A stretch of 64,000 nucleotides of DNA from Acetivibrio alkalicellulosi. Lineage in GTDB: Bacteria; Bacillota; Clostridia; Acetivibrionales; Acetivibrionaceae. The translations under genes were made by a program, and so were the position numbers. Below are positions 54,634 through 63,460 of the stretch, in pieces; within the stretch, counting starts at the first letter, position 1; every line of letters begins with the position of its first letter. The stretch spans positions 1,657,451-1,721,450 of the forward strand of contig VLTH01000002.1 in NCBI GenBank assembly GCA_008125075.1. Direction: 5' to 3'. The notes beneath the pieces are model-generated. The model was not told the origin of the DNA. It made no database searches and worked only from the letters and a program-made list of their open reading frames with translations.

Positions 54634-54961
54634 AATTATATCTCAATTTTATTACAATTTAGCTTAATTGACTATGTAAATTTTTCAGACATTTTTTCCA
54701 TCACCAGCAGTTGTAAAGTATTACTCTCTTCTATGTACTCGTTTTTCTCCAAGACATAGTGAATTTAGCATATATATTCTACACTCTTCTTGAGTCATTA
54801 ACATCCCCTAAATTCTTAATCAATACCATAATGGCTCCCGGTAATCAAATGTATTAATATCAAATATATATTGGTCTATACTCAGCCCTACTTTTTATTA
54901 ACATCCATAAATATGGATTAATAGTGTCATCACCTTTTGAACTTTGATGCAAAATATTTCT
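54634..54961. other. Intergenic region with short remnant frame
   Basis: On the minus strand near 54740-54815 a 26-codon frame reads MTQEECRIYMLNSLCLGEKR after TTAGGGGATG. It ends quickly and has no known family. The rest is AT-rich without features. Confidence 0.3.
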
Positions 54962-55032
54962 TTGACATTATTTTAATATTAAATATAATTACTGAAATCG
55001 ATGTTGGAGGTGATCATATGATAATTAAATAG
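54962..55032 (+). promoter_or_regulatory. Strong promoter and Shine-Dalgarno leading to a 4-codon frame
   Basis: TTGACA (54962-54967), a 16-bp spacer and TATAAT (54984-54989) form a near-consensus promoter. GGAGGTGATC (55006-55015), nearly fully complementary to the 16S end, precedes ATG 55018. The frame then stops after M-I-I-K (TAG). This looks like the start of a gene whose body was lost or replaced. Confidence 0.65.
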
Positions 55033-55819
55033 AGAATTTAATACTCTTACCTAAATCAGTAATGCAATATGCAACATACTCCTTTTCAAAATGATAGCCT
55101 AATTTTTCTGCTAATTTTACTGACTCTTTGTTTGCAGCATCCCAACTTGGATAAAGTCCTCTATCTAAACATTCCAGAATTAGTTTTGAAGCACTCGCAA
55201 GTGCCAACCCTTTTCTTCGATAGCCCTCTATTGTATCTATCTCAATCTCTATTCCCTTATCATATACTGTATAGGATGATGCTCCTGAAACAGGCTCATT
55301 ATTATGAAGTACTACAAAACCAAGCCCTTGCCTTTCAAAATCACTATAAGTATAGAACTGAGAACATAAATATTTTAACCACTCTTGATTCTGAATCTTA
55401 TTGTATATTTCCTTATCTATCTTTCTTATACTGTACTCAGAAGGTAGTTTTTCAATATATGAATTTAGTTTTTGCCTGTCAAATATATCTGGCTCCTTCT
55501 TAATTGAATACCTCATAAATTTTTCTGAATTGTGGCTATATTCCTGCTCAATCAATTGTGACCACTCACCATTTTGTGGTATCATTATGATAAAATCACA
55601 AGGATAGAACTCAGGTATATTTTTCACCAGTTCTACATTTGGTACACCTGAGAAGAAACAAAAATCCGCAGTAATAATTTGTGCTGATTTTGGGTTCTGA
55701 ATATCATCTACCCAAGCATTTCCCATATATCCTTGCAAACACGACCATATAAGAGTATCTTTCCAACCATCAAAAATTGAACCAATCCTATGCCTATCTT
55801 CCTTTTTTAAATAATACAC
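55025..55819 (-). CDS. GNAT acetyltransferase (PF12746-like)
   Basis: An acetyltransferase of 264 residues. GTG 55819 is the likely start because GGAGG lies 8 nt upstream and inside the longer frame (55840). N-terminal part: a helical region (YYLKKEDRHRIGSIFDGWKD). C-terminal GNAT: LGFVVLHNNEPVSGASSYTV, EIEIDTIEGYRRKGLALASA (acetyl-CoA loop), then YPSWDAANKESVKLAEKLGY. The two-part layout fits the GNAT_acetyltr_2 group, which includes some antibiotic-resistance-like members, but the substrate is unknown. It ends where the 4-codon plus-strand frame begins. Confidence 0.85.
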   Translation of the reverse strand: MYYLKKEDRHRIGSIFDGWKDTLIWSCLQGYMGNAWVDDIQNPKSAQIITADFCFFSGVPNVELVKNIPEFYPCDFIIMIPQNGEWSQLIEQEYSHNSEKFMRYSIKKEPDIFDRQKLNSYIEKLPSEYSIRKIDKEIYNKIQNQEWLKYLCSQFYTYSDFERQGLGFVVLHNNEPVSGASSYTVYDKGIEIEIDTIEGYRRKGLALASASKLILECLDRGLYPSWDAANKESVKLAEKLGYHFEKEYVAYCITDLGKSIKFSI

Positions 55820-55859
55820 TGTGCTATCCTCCAATTTCAAATTAAATTATGCTCTCTGT

Positions 55860-55965
55860 AGTTATATCTGTTTCAGATACTACAACTCATATACTTTCAC
55901 ATGCTATATTTTGCATTTTTAGACTTACTTATCAATTTGCTACAATGATTTAAATGTACAATAAA
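55860..55965. repeat. DinB-tail/GNAT junction repeat, copy 2
   Basis: Shares about 100 bp with 53508-53625 (ATATCTGTTTCAGATACTAC, then the ATTTAAATGTACA tail). Read in the DinB frame it gives IVHLNHCSKLISKSKNA. In the frame of the upstream gene it gives CTFKSL, the last residues of the 55940-56374 ORF. The upstream gene therefore seems to have been spliced onto a copied tail. Confidence 0.6.
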
Positions 55966-56251
55966 CTTTTGCGCCACATGCTGCACACATTTTTGCCCTT
56001 GGAGTCCTTAATGGTATTCCACAATTTTTACAGGGTTGTCCATATGTAGAAATTCTATGATGCATTATTGCATTATGATGAAAACCCTTAAATCCAGTTA
56101 TCTTCTCATATTCCTCAACAACAGGTCTAAATAATTCATCGACAGGAGTCTCAGAAAAAGTAGTTTCATTAGTTTCTCTATATGCCTTTGTCCTTTTTAT
56201 ACACTCTCCGTAAATCTCATAAACCCTGATATATTCTTCTTCATTAAGCAT
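55940..56251 (-). CDS. Small zinc-ribbon protein, possibly truncated
   Basis: From Met at 56251: MLNEEEYIRVYEIYGECIKR, then a C-terminal ribbon PCKNCGIPLRTPRAKMCAACG. The two CxxC pairs indicate zinc binding; the helical N-terminus is unassigned. A longer frame starts at 56374 but its first ~40 residues belong to a YgjP remnant and a Cys-rich join (CSCPCCRRCK). The Shine-Dalgarno of 56251 is weak. The last residues come from the duplicated DinB-tail repeat. Confidence 0.55.
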   Translation of the reverse strand: MLNEEEYIRVYEIYGECIKRTKAYRETNETTFSETPVDELFRPVVEEYEKITGFKGFHHNAIMHHRISTYGQPCKNCGIPLRTPRAKMCAACGAKVYCTFKSL

Positions 56252-56338
56252 TTCGACTTCTTGCTTACATCGCCGGCAACACGGACATGAGCATATCCCA
56301 AAATTCCTGAGAATGGTTTTTATAATACACATGGCACG

Positions 56339-56470
56339 TACTACAATATAGTCTAATACATGGGAAGGAGCCATAACACAACGCCAGTTAAATAATAATT
56401 CATCCTTCGAGGTACAACTAGCCCATCTCTTTTGTTGCTCTCTTACCCTGATATCAAAAGGCTTCTTCTT
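56339..56470 (-). pseudogene. Remnant of a YgjP/DUF45 metallopeptidase
   Basis: The minus frame reads IRVREQQKRWASCTSKDELL, then NWRCVMAPSHVLDYIVV. This is the signature preceding the HELCH zinc site of YgjP-like hydrolases (RWGSC...N.NW....AP..V.DYVVVHEL.H). After YIVV the expected HELCH is replaced by RAMCII, so the catalytic site is lost. N- and C-terminal parts are absent. Confidence 0.6.
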
Positions 56471-56494
56471 AAAAAAATGCTAATAGTACTGTAT

Positions 56495-56664
56495 TCTCTC
56501 TAGTACCTTTTCCATTGTTCATACCATACTGTTAGAATTTATTTGCCATTATTATAGACTTGAAGAAGAGAAGGTTAAATTATTTCAGCAGGTAAGTGAT
56601 ATTGCTGGATTTATAGAAGGTTTTAATACACAAAAGGATATATTAAATATGCTTTCAGAGATAT
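56495..56664 (+). other. Unidentified fragment frame
   Basis: The plus frame from TAG near 56483 reads HYYRLEEEKVKLFQQVSDIA, then GFIEGFNTQKDILNMLSEIF. It is protein-like, lacks a start and ends at 56710 inside the MATE remnant. No family is recognised. Confidence 0.3.
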
Positions 56665-56945
56665 TTATAAGGAGACGATTTTCCGAACCAGATTTTCCGA
56701 ACCATAAGTAACCACCATAGAAAGCCCCGCTATAAATGAAATCAATATAAATGTTATTGGAAAACTAACAGAAATAGCCCCAAGTGCTTTGTGACCTAAA
56801 AATCTTCCCACCCATATACTATTTATAATACTATATAAAACTTGTAGTATATTGCTATATTGTCTAACAGCATAGGCACGGAAAATCATATAAGATTTTT
56901 CAATATACTTCCTTATGTAAAATTTATACCTGTTTTAGCAGTCAT
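56665..56945 (-). pseudogene. MATE efflux N-terminus with stops and frameshift
   Basis: ATG 56945 has GGAGGAGGG upstream and reads MTAKTGINFT, then TAA. In the same frame GSILKNLI, TGA, FSVPMLL follows; the reading then shifts to LQVLYSIINSIWVGRFLGHK, then ALGAISVSFPITFILISFIA. The combined sequence matches MATE N-termini. Two stops (where E and W are expected) and one shift show decay. After GLSMVVTYGSE the homology ends. Confidence 0.75.
56677..56704. repeat. 14-bp tandem duplication
   Basis: GATTTTCCGAACCA occurs twice in direct succession (56677-56690, 56691-56704) at the broken end of the MATE remnant. It may mark the deletion or duplication junction. Confidence 0.7.
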
Positions 56946-57079
56946 TAATGTTCCCTCCTCCTTAATAAACAGGCGAAGCCTCAAATAACAAGAGCCCTAT
57001 ATTACAAAATATGGGCTCCAAAATTAAAATAACCATTTTCAATATATCCTAAAAATCTAAATATTTATATATAGGCCTC

Positions 57080-57463
57080 TTAATTATGTAGAATAAATTC
57101 AATACTATATGAAGCATCATTTTCTACTGCCTCTACATTAACTTTCCAGTTTCCTTCCATTAATTCTAATGATTCTTTTTCAAATACCATTAAATCACTT
57201 TTTAAAACCTGTTCATCAACCACTTTTTCATCTGGATTAACTAATGAAACTTCTATAATACTATCAGCTGTCCGATTAGTTACAACTATTGATATCTTTT
57301 TGTATCCATCAATAGCAAAAAAATCATGTGTATTTATTCCTTCTCCATAAGATACTTGGGCTGATATAACATACTTTTTATTTTTGATTGCATTACCCAA
57401 AAACACTCCTCCGATAATTAATATGATTAAAATACTGATTAAAATAATAGGTTTTTTCTTCAT
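57080..57463 (-). CDS. Small membrane-anchored beta protein of the ABC locus
   Basis: A 127-residue protein with an N-terminal membrane anchor (about 5-24) and an outside beta-rich domain (YVISAQVSYGEGINTHDFFA, then GNWKVNVEAVENDASYSIEF). The role is unknown. It follows the ATPase gene by about 100 bp on the same strand and may be an immunity or accessory protein for the peptide exported by the locus. AGGGGG precedes the start. Confidence 0.6.
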   Translation of the reverse strand: MKKKPIILISILIILIIGGVFLGNAIKNKKYVISAQVSYGEGINTHDFFAIDGYKKISIVVTNRTADSIIEVSLVNPDEKVVDEQVLKSDLMVFEKESLELMEGNWKVNVEAVENDASYSIEFILHN

Positions 57464-57565
57464 AGTGTTCCCCCTTATAAATTTTTTTTTGAAAATTTAA
57501 AAAATACTACATTAGACCCTTCATATATTATTTTACCAATAAATATAATGCAACATTACTTGTTT

Positions 57566-58264
57566 CTATATATCTTTACTGTTGACGCTAAAATTAGAAT
57601 CTATTATTTCTCCATCTGTAATGGTGATTTTTCTGCGACATTTATCTGATACATCTTTATCATGTGTAACAATAATTATGGTTTTACCATTTTCATTTAA
57701 TTCTTTAAAAATATCCAATAGTTGATCTCCATTTTTTTTATCAAGTGCCCCAGTTGGCTCATCAGCTAAAATAATATCTGGATTGTTTACTAATGCTCTT
57801 GCAATTGCTACTCTTTGATTTTGCCCTCCTGATAATTGTCGTGGAGTCTTGTTTATTTTAGATAAAATACCAAGTCTATCTAGTGTTTCATGTATAATTT
57901 TTTTCCTCTTTCTGCGACTAATCCCTGCATATTCAAGAGGTATCTGAACATTTTCATAAACAGAATATGTATCAATTAATGCAAAATGTTGTACGATAAA
58001 GCCAAATTTTTTATTCCTTATTTTAGCTAGTTTACCAGTTTTGTGTTTTGTAATGTCATTGTTTTCAAGAAAATATTTTCCACTATCGAATTCATCAAGA
58101 CATCCAATAATATTAAGTAGTGTTGATTTTCCTGAACCTGATGCACCCATTATAGAAGCAAATTCACCTTCATCTATTTTAAGATTTATATTTTTAAGTG
58201 CTTCAACCTTTGCTTCCCCTTTACCGTATGTTTTATTTATATTTTTTAAATCAATTAATGTCAT
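57566..58264 (-). CDS. ABC ATP-binding protein (LolD/MacB type) of the peptide locus
   Basis: A 232-residue ATPase: Walker A MGASGSGKST, Q-loop FIVQHFALID, signature RQLSGGQNQRVAIARALV, Walker B IILADEPTGALD and H-loop IVTHDKDVS. It belongs to the group that pairs with FtsX-like permeases for antimicrobial-peptide export or resistance; FALIDTYSVYEN is typical of bacteriocin-linked members. It starts 1 nt after the permease stop, with AAGAGTAG upstream. Confidence 0.92.
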   Translation of the reverse strand: MTLIDLKNINKTYGKGEAKVEALKNINLKIDEGEFASIMGASGSGKSTLLNIIGCLDEFDSGKYFLENNDITKHKTGKLAKIRNKKFGFIVQHFALIDTYSVYENVQIPLEYAGISRRKRKKIIHETLDRLGILSKINKTPRQLSGGQNQRVAIARALVNNPDIILADEPTGALDKKNGDQLLDIFKELNENGKTIIIVTHDKDVSDKCRRKITITDGEIIDSNFSVNSKDI

Positions 58265-58265
58265 T

Positions 58266-59576
58266 CTACTCTTTCCTCCTTATCATTTCATTGATGCCCA
58301 TTCTATATATTCTCAGAACAGGTAAAATTGAAACCATTAATAAAAAACTTAATTGAAAAATAATTATATTTAGTAAAATATTATAATCACTTACTATGGA
58401 TTTTTGCAGGAATAATCTTAATATAATCTCTGATAAAAAGGTTGAGGTAATAATTAAATATGCCAATTCCATGACAATTCGTGCAGATAATCTAAACAAA
58501 GTACAGCCTGTCATAATATGTATACCATATTCAGCTGTTCTTTTATTTATATGATTTAAAGTAGATAGTATAATCCCTCCACCAGAAAAAATTATAATAA
58601 TTAAAAAAATAATATCATAATATTTAAATAATTTTGACCGTAATGATAAAATATAATCTATATAATAATCTACGTTTTTCAATCTGAAATTAAAGGATTC
58701 TCTTATTTTCCCCTCAATATCATGTATAATCCTATCAATATCTTGATTCTCTGTTGGTATTATATATGAACTAAGTAGATTATTTCGGATTTTCATAGCA
58801 TTTTGAACAATAGAATTTTCATCATTGCTATTAAATTCAGTTAGATTCTTTTGTATGGGGATAATAAATACACTACTAATATCAGTACCTTTTAATTGAC
58901 CATAAAGAGAATTTGTTGGAATATAAAAAGCTTCACTATTAATAAACCCTTTTACTATATATTTATCTTTAGAATTAGACCAAGCATCAGAATAGTTAAT
59001 TACATCTCCTAAGCTATAGTACTCTTTTAAATTTTCACCTAGCAAAATAGGCGTTTCTAAATTATTTTCCAATTCAAAATCTTCTTTTGATAAAGAACTT
59101 CCTTCAATAATGTTATAATCAAAATGCCTTAAAAACTTATAATTTACATAGAGATTGTTGTTATAAAGAAGATATGATTGATTGTCACGAGATACACTTC
59201 TTGTTCTCATTTCATTATATTTTGAAGTTATTGTTCTACTTATTTGATTTTCTTCTAAAAATAATGTGCCTACTTCACCAGTTACATAATCAAACTCATC
59301 TGATTCAGTTAAATATATATAACTTTCGCTAAGATTTTTATTAAGTTCTAAGTCAGAAAACTCGTTTATTATTGTTTGGGTTTCATCAAAATCTTCGAAA
59401 ACATAAAATTCTTTATCTGAATAAAAACTGTTCATATGTATAACCCCTTCTTTTAAATCATGTTTAATTTCAAAAGAAAGTGTCAAAAAAACCAAGGAAG
59501 TAGCAATCTGAACAATAATTATTAGTGAATACAGTAATCTTTTTGAAATTCCGAAAAATGTATATTTTATATCCAT
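58266..59576 (-). CDS. FtsX-like permease, second subunit
   Basis: A 436-residue membrane protein: an N-terminal helix (about 12-32), a large outside domain (about 35-310) and three C-terminal helices, including GGIILSTLNHINKRTAEYGI and the coupling loop GCTLFRLSARIVMELAYLII. This is the FtsX/MacB_PCD arrangement with divergent sequence. It sits between the first permease (10 nt upstream) and the ATPase (1 nt downstream), so the two permeases probably pair as a heterodimer. Confidence 0.85.
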   Translation of the reverse strand: MDIKYTFFGISKRLLYSLIIIVQIATSLVFLTLSFEIKHDLKEGVIHMNSFYSDKEFYVFEDFDETQTIINEFSDLELNKNLSESYIYLTESDEFDYVTGEVGTLFLEENQISRTITSKYNEMRTRSVSRDNQSYLLYNNNLYVNYKFLRHFDYNIIEGSSLSKEDFELENNLETPILLGENLKEYYSLGDVINYSDAWSNSKDKYIVKGFINSEAFYIPTNSLYGQLKGTDISSVFIIPIQKNLTEFNSNDENSIVQNAMKIRNNLLSSYIIPTENQDIDRIIHDIEGKIRESFNFRLKNVDYYIDYILSLRSKLFKYYDIIFLIIIIFSGGGIILSTLNHINKRTAEYGIHIMTGCTLFRLSARIVMELAYLIITSTFLSEIILRLFLQKSIVSDYNILLNIIIFQLSFLLMVSILPVLRIYRMGINEMIRRKE

Positions 59577-59585
59577 TTTAGTCTG

Positions 59586-60644
59586 TCATCCTTTCATTAT
59601 ATCACTTGGAGGTACTTTAAGTGTTCTTGAAGCTGTCGCAATTATTGAGAAAAAAGCAAATGCCAAACAAATTAAAAGTACAATAAAACTTGTAGATATA
59701 TATATATCAGAGTTAAATAAGTTGAGTAAATTAAACTTTATTATTATTATATATACAATAAGACCAGCAAGAAATGAACATGACGCAAAAAACATATATT
59801 CTAAAATTAATCTTTTAATAATTTGAAAGTTTCTTGCACCAAATGCCTTTCGCACTCCAATTTCTTTGCGCTTTGAATCAATCCAGTACACACTAATACT
59901 TGCAGTGTTTAGAAAAAGCACAATAAATAACACTACCAAAGTAATCACAACCATATTATAATCTCGCATTACACTAGCTAATGCACTTGAAGATTCTTTA
60001 TCATCTAAAAATTCTATTTCGACATTTAAGTTTTGTTTTAATGAATTAGTTATTTTTAATAAATCTGATTCATTTTCTGTGTATATACTCCATTCGTCTT
60101 CAATGTTTTCAGGTGATTCATTTGCTAGATAAGGTAATAAATTTATATAAAACTTATAATCATATATGGTATCTTTATTTTGATACCCCATAATTCCAAT
60201 AAGTTTATACTCCACTCCATTATAAAATATGTAATCATTACCACTTTTGCTAATTGTACCAAAATGTTTAACAAGGGTTTTGTTCCCAACCATAACTGGT
60301 TCTTCAGAGACAAACTCCTCTTCATTAAAGAAACGACCTTCTATTAATTTTGGAGAATCATAGTCAAAATTTTTTATTAATATTGCCTCTCCTTCAAAAG
60401 CCCCTATACTAATATTTCTCTTTGATATAGCTGAATCTTCAAAATCAAACACTAAATATTCCATAAAATTTGGAATTTGTACATTTTTAATGTTCAAGTT
60501 CCTTGCATCTTTTGAAAACAACAAATTTTTTGTAACATTGTCACGATATGCAGTTTCTAAAGTAGATATACATAACGAACTCATTATAGCTAAAACAAAA
60601 AACAAAGCAACTATAAAAAATGAATTTCTCATATTACTTTTCAT
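59586..60644 (-). CDS. FtsX-like permease, first subunit
   Basis: A 352-residue permease with an N-terminal helix (about 8-28), an outside domain (about 35-215) and three helices. It has the classic coupling segment YWIDSKRKEIGVRKAFGARN, then FQIIKRLILEYMFF. This motif is diagnostic for the MacB/FtsX superfamily. Preceded by GGGAGATA. It begins the export part of the locus, about 200 bp after the peptide gene, with a palindrome between. Confidence 0.9.
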   Translation of the reverse strand: MKSNMRNSFFIVALFFVLAIMSSLCISTLETAYRDNVTKNLLFSKDARNLNIKNVQIPNFMEYLVFDFEDSAISKRNISIGAFEGEAILIKNFDYDSPKLIEGRFFNEEEFVSEEPVMVGNKTLVKHFGTISKSGNDYIFYNGVEYKLIGIMGYQNKDTIYDYKFYINLLPYLANESPENIEDEWSIYTENESDLLKITNSLKQNLNVEIEFLDDKESSSALASVMRDYNMVVITLVVLFIVLFLNTASISVYWIDSKRKEIGVRKAFGARNFQIIKRLILEYMFFASCSFLAGLIVYIIIIKFNLLNLFNSDIYISTSFIVLLICLAFAFFSIIATASRTLKVPPSDIMKG

Positions 60645-60784
60645 AAATGTATCTCCCTACGAGTTAAGTATATTTTACAGCTTATATTTTAACATATTTA
60701 TTTTTTTCTTACAATTCAAATTGAAACAAAATCTCAAGAATTTAAACCATTTGATTTTAATGAATATTTCATTAAATTATTAAA

Positions 60785-60830
60785 AATTACACACAACAAA
60801 AATAATATATTATTTTTGTTGTGTGTAATT
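60785..60830. terminator. Perfect 46-bp palindrome between peptide and permease genes
   Basis: The arms 60785-60807 and 60808-60830 are exactly complementary (AATTACACACAACAAAAATA, then ATA, against its complement). It sits 13 nt past the peptide stop. It can form a 23-bp hairpin and may partly terminate transcription, so that the peptide is made in excess over the transporter. A regulatory binding site is an alternative. Confidence 0.85.
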
Positions 60831-60842
60831 GTCATTTGATTT

Positions 60843-61124
60843 TTAATTTATTCGATCATACCATGAAGTTGCATTTCCTATTCCTTGAATAACAGGCGTT
60901 TGAGTATATGAAACTCCACTTCTTGATGCTTGAGTAATCCCAATTTTCATAACAGTCATATGATTTACATTTTCCCACTCAGTCCAAGCATATCCAGCTG
61001 CATATGGACCAAATCTATTAACATCTGCTCCGTGAATAGCACTTGCACTTGTAATAAATGGTACAGAAGCTACACAACCTACTATTAATCCAGTTGCCAA
61101 TATGGCTTTAATTTTTTTAATCAT
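60843..61124 (-). CDS. Secreted peptide, lactococcin 972-like
   Basis: A 93-residue precursor. ATG 61124 is chosen (AAGGGG 7 nt upstream; the longer frame begins TTG 61142). It has a Sec signal (MIKKIKAILATGLIVGCVAS, then VPFITSASA, with cleavage expected after ASA). The mature ~64 residues are rich in Trp/Tyr/Gly: GYAWTEWENVNHMTV, then SRSGVSYTQTPVIQGIGNAT and SWYDRIN. Length, aromatic spacing, SG and GN..WY endings resemble lactococcin 972-type bacteriocins, which block lipid II. The overall identity is low. It is followed by an ABC system like those of lactococcin-972 loci. Confidence 0.68.
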   Translation of the reverse strand: MIKKIKAILATGLIVGCVASVPFITSASAIHGADVNRFGPYAAGYAWTEWENVNHMTVMKIGITQASRSGVSYTQTPVIQGIGNATSWYDRIN

Positions 61125-61142
61125 TTTTCTACCCCTTTTCAA

Positions 61143-61765
61143 TAATTTTTTTGTTAACTTTAATACTTACTTTACAAAACCTACTTTTCATCCAATTGGA
61201 AATTCAAATGTACTTTCTAATAACTTCTTTCCTTGATTTTTGATATCAGCAACTGATACACTTTAACTAATTTGGAATATTCCTTTAGCTTCGTAATCTA
61301 TTATATATATATATAATAAATGTCAATATATTTCTTGAGTTTTTTTTACATTTTTTCAGTATTTTTTGATTAAAAATGTTTTTTTGCATGTTACTATGTT
61401 ATTTAATTCGCTTTTTAAATTATAACTTTTTCATTTTTAATCACCAAGATTAATTAAGTATATTAATTATGTCCTTCAAACTAAATTTATATATGTTAAA
61501 CTTATGTTATTAAAAACTCATAAACAAAAGAACACTCTATGAAGCTTGGAGAAGAATCAACAAGGCAGCAGTAGCAACTAATAAGAATTTGCTTTTATTA
61601 TTATAATATAAATATAATTTAACCCACTATATAACATAAATGCAACATAAAAATCCATAATAACCTATAATTGTTTAAGTAATGACATATTATTTCAATA
61701 CTTATTCTTAAACTTTTTATGAGAGCTTAAAATTAACATGGTAAAATAGATCCTGCAATAAAATA
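61143..61765. other. Promoter/leader region of the peptide gene
   Basis: Very AT-rich. On the minus strand TTGACA (about 61321-61326) is followed after 15 bp by TATAAT, a possible promoter ~175 nt upstream of the peptide start. No other gene was seen. A TA-dinucleotide run (61299-61315) lies in the spacer. Confidence 0.4.
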
Positions 61766-62526
61766 TTAAAAATCATCGTAGGGATTTCCCTGTGAAAATT
61801 CATCTTCATATTTTGCATTGTAAACGTCTTCATAATACACTTGCTCTAGATAAGAGTATCCACAAGCTGTAGTTTTATTTTTTACAAGTGGGTCATGGTT
61901 GTTCCATAAGTTAAGATGAATCAGATAACCTCTTCTTCCATCCTCTATAAATGCTATAATTTTCATTTTGCATGAACATTTTGGACTCTTTAGAATTTCT
62001 AGAACTTCATTAGTTTCATCAATTAACTCATCATCGATTAACTTACCTCTATACTTATAATAGTAATGTGCTATTTCCATCCATTCAATCCAGATAAACG
62101 AATATAATGATTCTAAAAACCAATCTCCCCAGTATGTTGGTTTAGTATCATTTGGGGAATTGTGTTTGGTAAAATATCCTTTACACAGTAGGCTGGCGGA
62201 AATTTTAAATCATGTACATCATTTACATTTTTTCCATATTGTAATATTGCCATTGCTCCACATACCCAGTTTAGGTAAGTTTCCATATTAAGGCAATAAA
62301 ACTTTCATCGTCAATACGCCTTCGAAGTATTCCTATAATGTCAATGTTTTTTTTTAATGGTTAGACATATAGCCTAACCTATATACAACCTAAAGTCCTC
62401 TCAAAGCATCTTTGTACAACCCACATTCACTAATTCTTCTAAATTTCGGTTTAGCATTTGATTTCTCCAAGTAACTTTCAAAATCTTTGAATACTGGCAC
62501 AGCTCCATAGAGACCAAACGAAAACT
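61766..62526 (-). pseudogene. Broken gene of about 250 codons, unknown family
   Basis: Four minus-strand pieces in different frames join into one protein-like sequence. They are FGLYGAVPVFKDFESYLEKS (from about 62518), ILRRRIDDESFIALI (near 62310), TYLNWVCGAMAILQYGKNVN, then TYWGDWFLESLYSFIWIEWM, continuing into the 104-codon ORF MEIAHYYYKYRGKLIDDELI. A stop near 62391 and at least two shifts (near 62295 and 62180) interrupt it. I do not recognise the family. Confidence 0.55.
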
Positions 62527-62544
62527 ATTATAATGTATAATGAC

Positions 62545-63352
62545 TTAATTTGCTTGTAAATCTTTCATCTCAGCTAGTGTCAATCCAGTAACTTCTGATA
62601 TAGTGTTATCATCAATTCCTTTTGATTTCATTTTTCTAGCAATTTCAAGTTTTGTTCCTGTAATCCTTGTTATTTCATCATGAATCTGTTTTTCTCTCAG
62701 TTCATAGTATCTTACCATTTCTTCGTTTGTTCCTAAGTATTCAATCACCTTTTCAGCTTTTTCAATTGCGGACTCTTCCTTTATTGCCATTTCTAAAACC
62801 TCCTTTGGCGAATCTTCCAAAAATAACAACCATCTATCAATTGGTTTTTTAAAATCAGGCTGAACTTTTTTAAATTTTGAAAGCTCCACAAAATGTATTT
62901 CCAAAACATCTGTTAGTTTATAATCCTTGTTGCTATCTTCCCATAAATGAAAAACTGTATGATAATCAATTATTCCCACATAGTCAAAATCAAGTATATT
63001 AATGGTAATTGTTTTTTTTAAATCATTAAAGGGTCTTCCTTCTCCTAATTGGTCAGAGAATAGCTTTGCCCAATAAAAAAGAGTTCGTTTATCCATGTTA
63101 TATTGATTAATCAGTTGTACTTCAATTGTGATTTGAACTCCTGCAACTGTTCTACCCAAAACATCAACAATCCCCTGTTTATCTTCCATTCTGTCTTTTT
63201 CCAGCTTCGTATTCTCAATTATTTCTATATCCTCAAGTAAATTATCGTCACTTAATTCCATTATAGCATTTAAAAGCTTATTAAAATATCTTTATTTTCC
63301 TTGCGTCCGAATATTCGTTGAAATATAAAATCATTCTTAACCTTTTTTTCAT
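62545..63352 (-). pseudogene. Rpn/PD-(D/E)XK transposase-like nuclease with frameshifts
   Basis: The main frame (62545-63261, 238 codons) begins MELSDDNLLEDIEIIENTKL, then QGIVDVLGRTVAGVQITIEV, QLINQYNMDKRTLFYWAKLF and a C-terminal MKSKGIDDNTISEVTGLTLA. This is the Rpn/PDDEXK_2 family; D...EIQ catalytic residues are present (here TIEVQ). The missing N-terminus lies in another frame (NDFIFQRIFGRKENKDILIS) up to ATG 63352. Shifts occur near 63272 (a T lost before LNAI) and near 63340. It is likely inactive or a decayed mobile-nuclease gene. Confidence 0.75.
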
Positions 63353-63460
63353 ATGTTTTTCACCGCCGTTAAATCTATTAAACCATGTATAGAAAAGTTT
63401 GAAAATCACACAAAAATCCCCGCAGCAATTCAGGATTTCTCCTGCATTTACTACGGGAAT

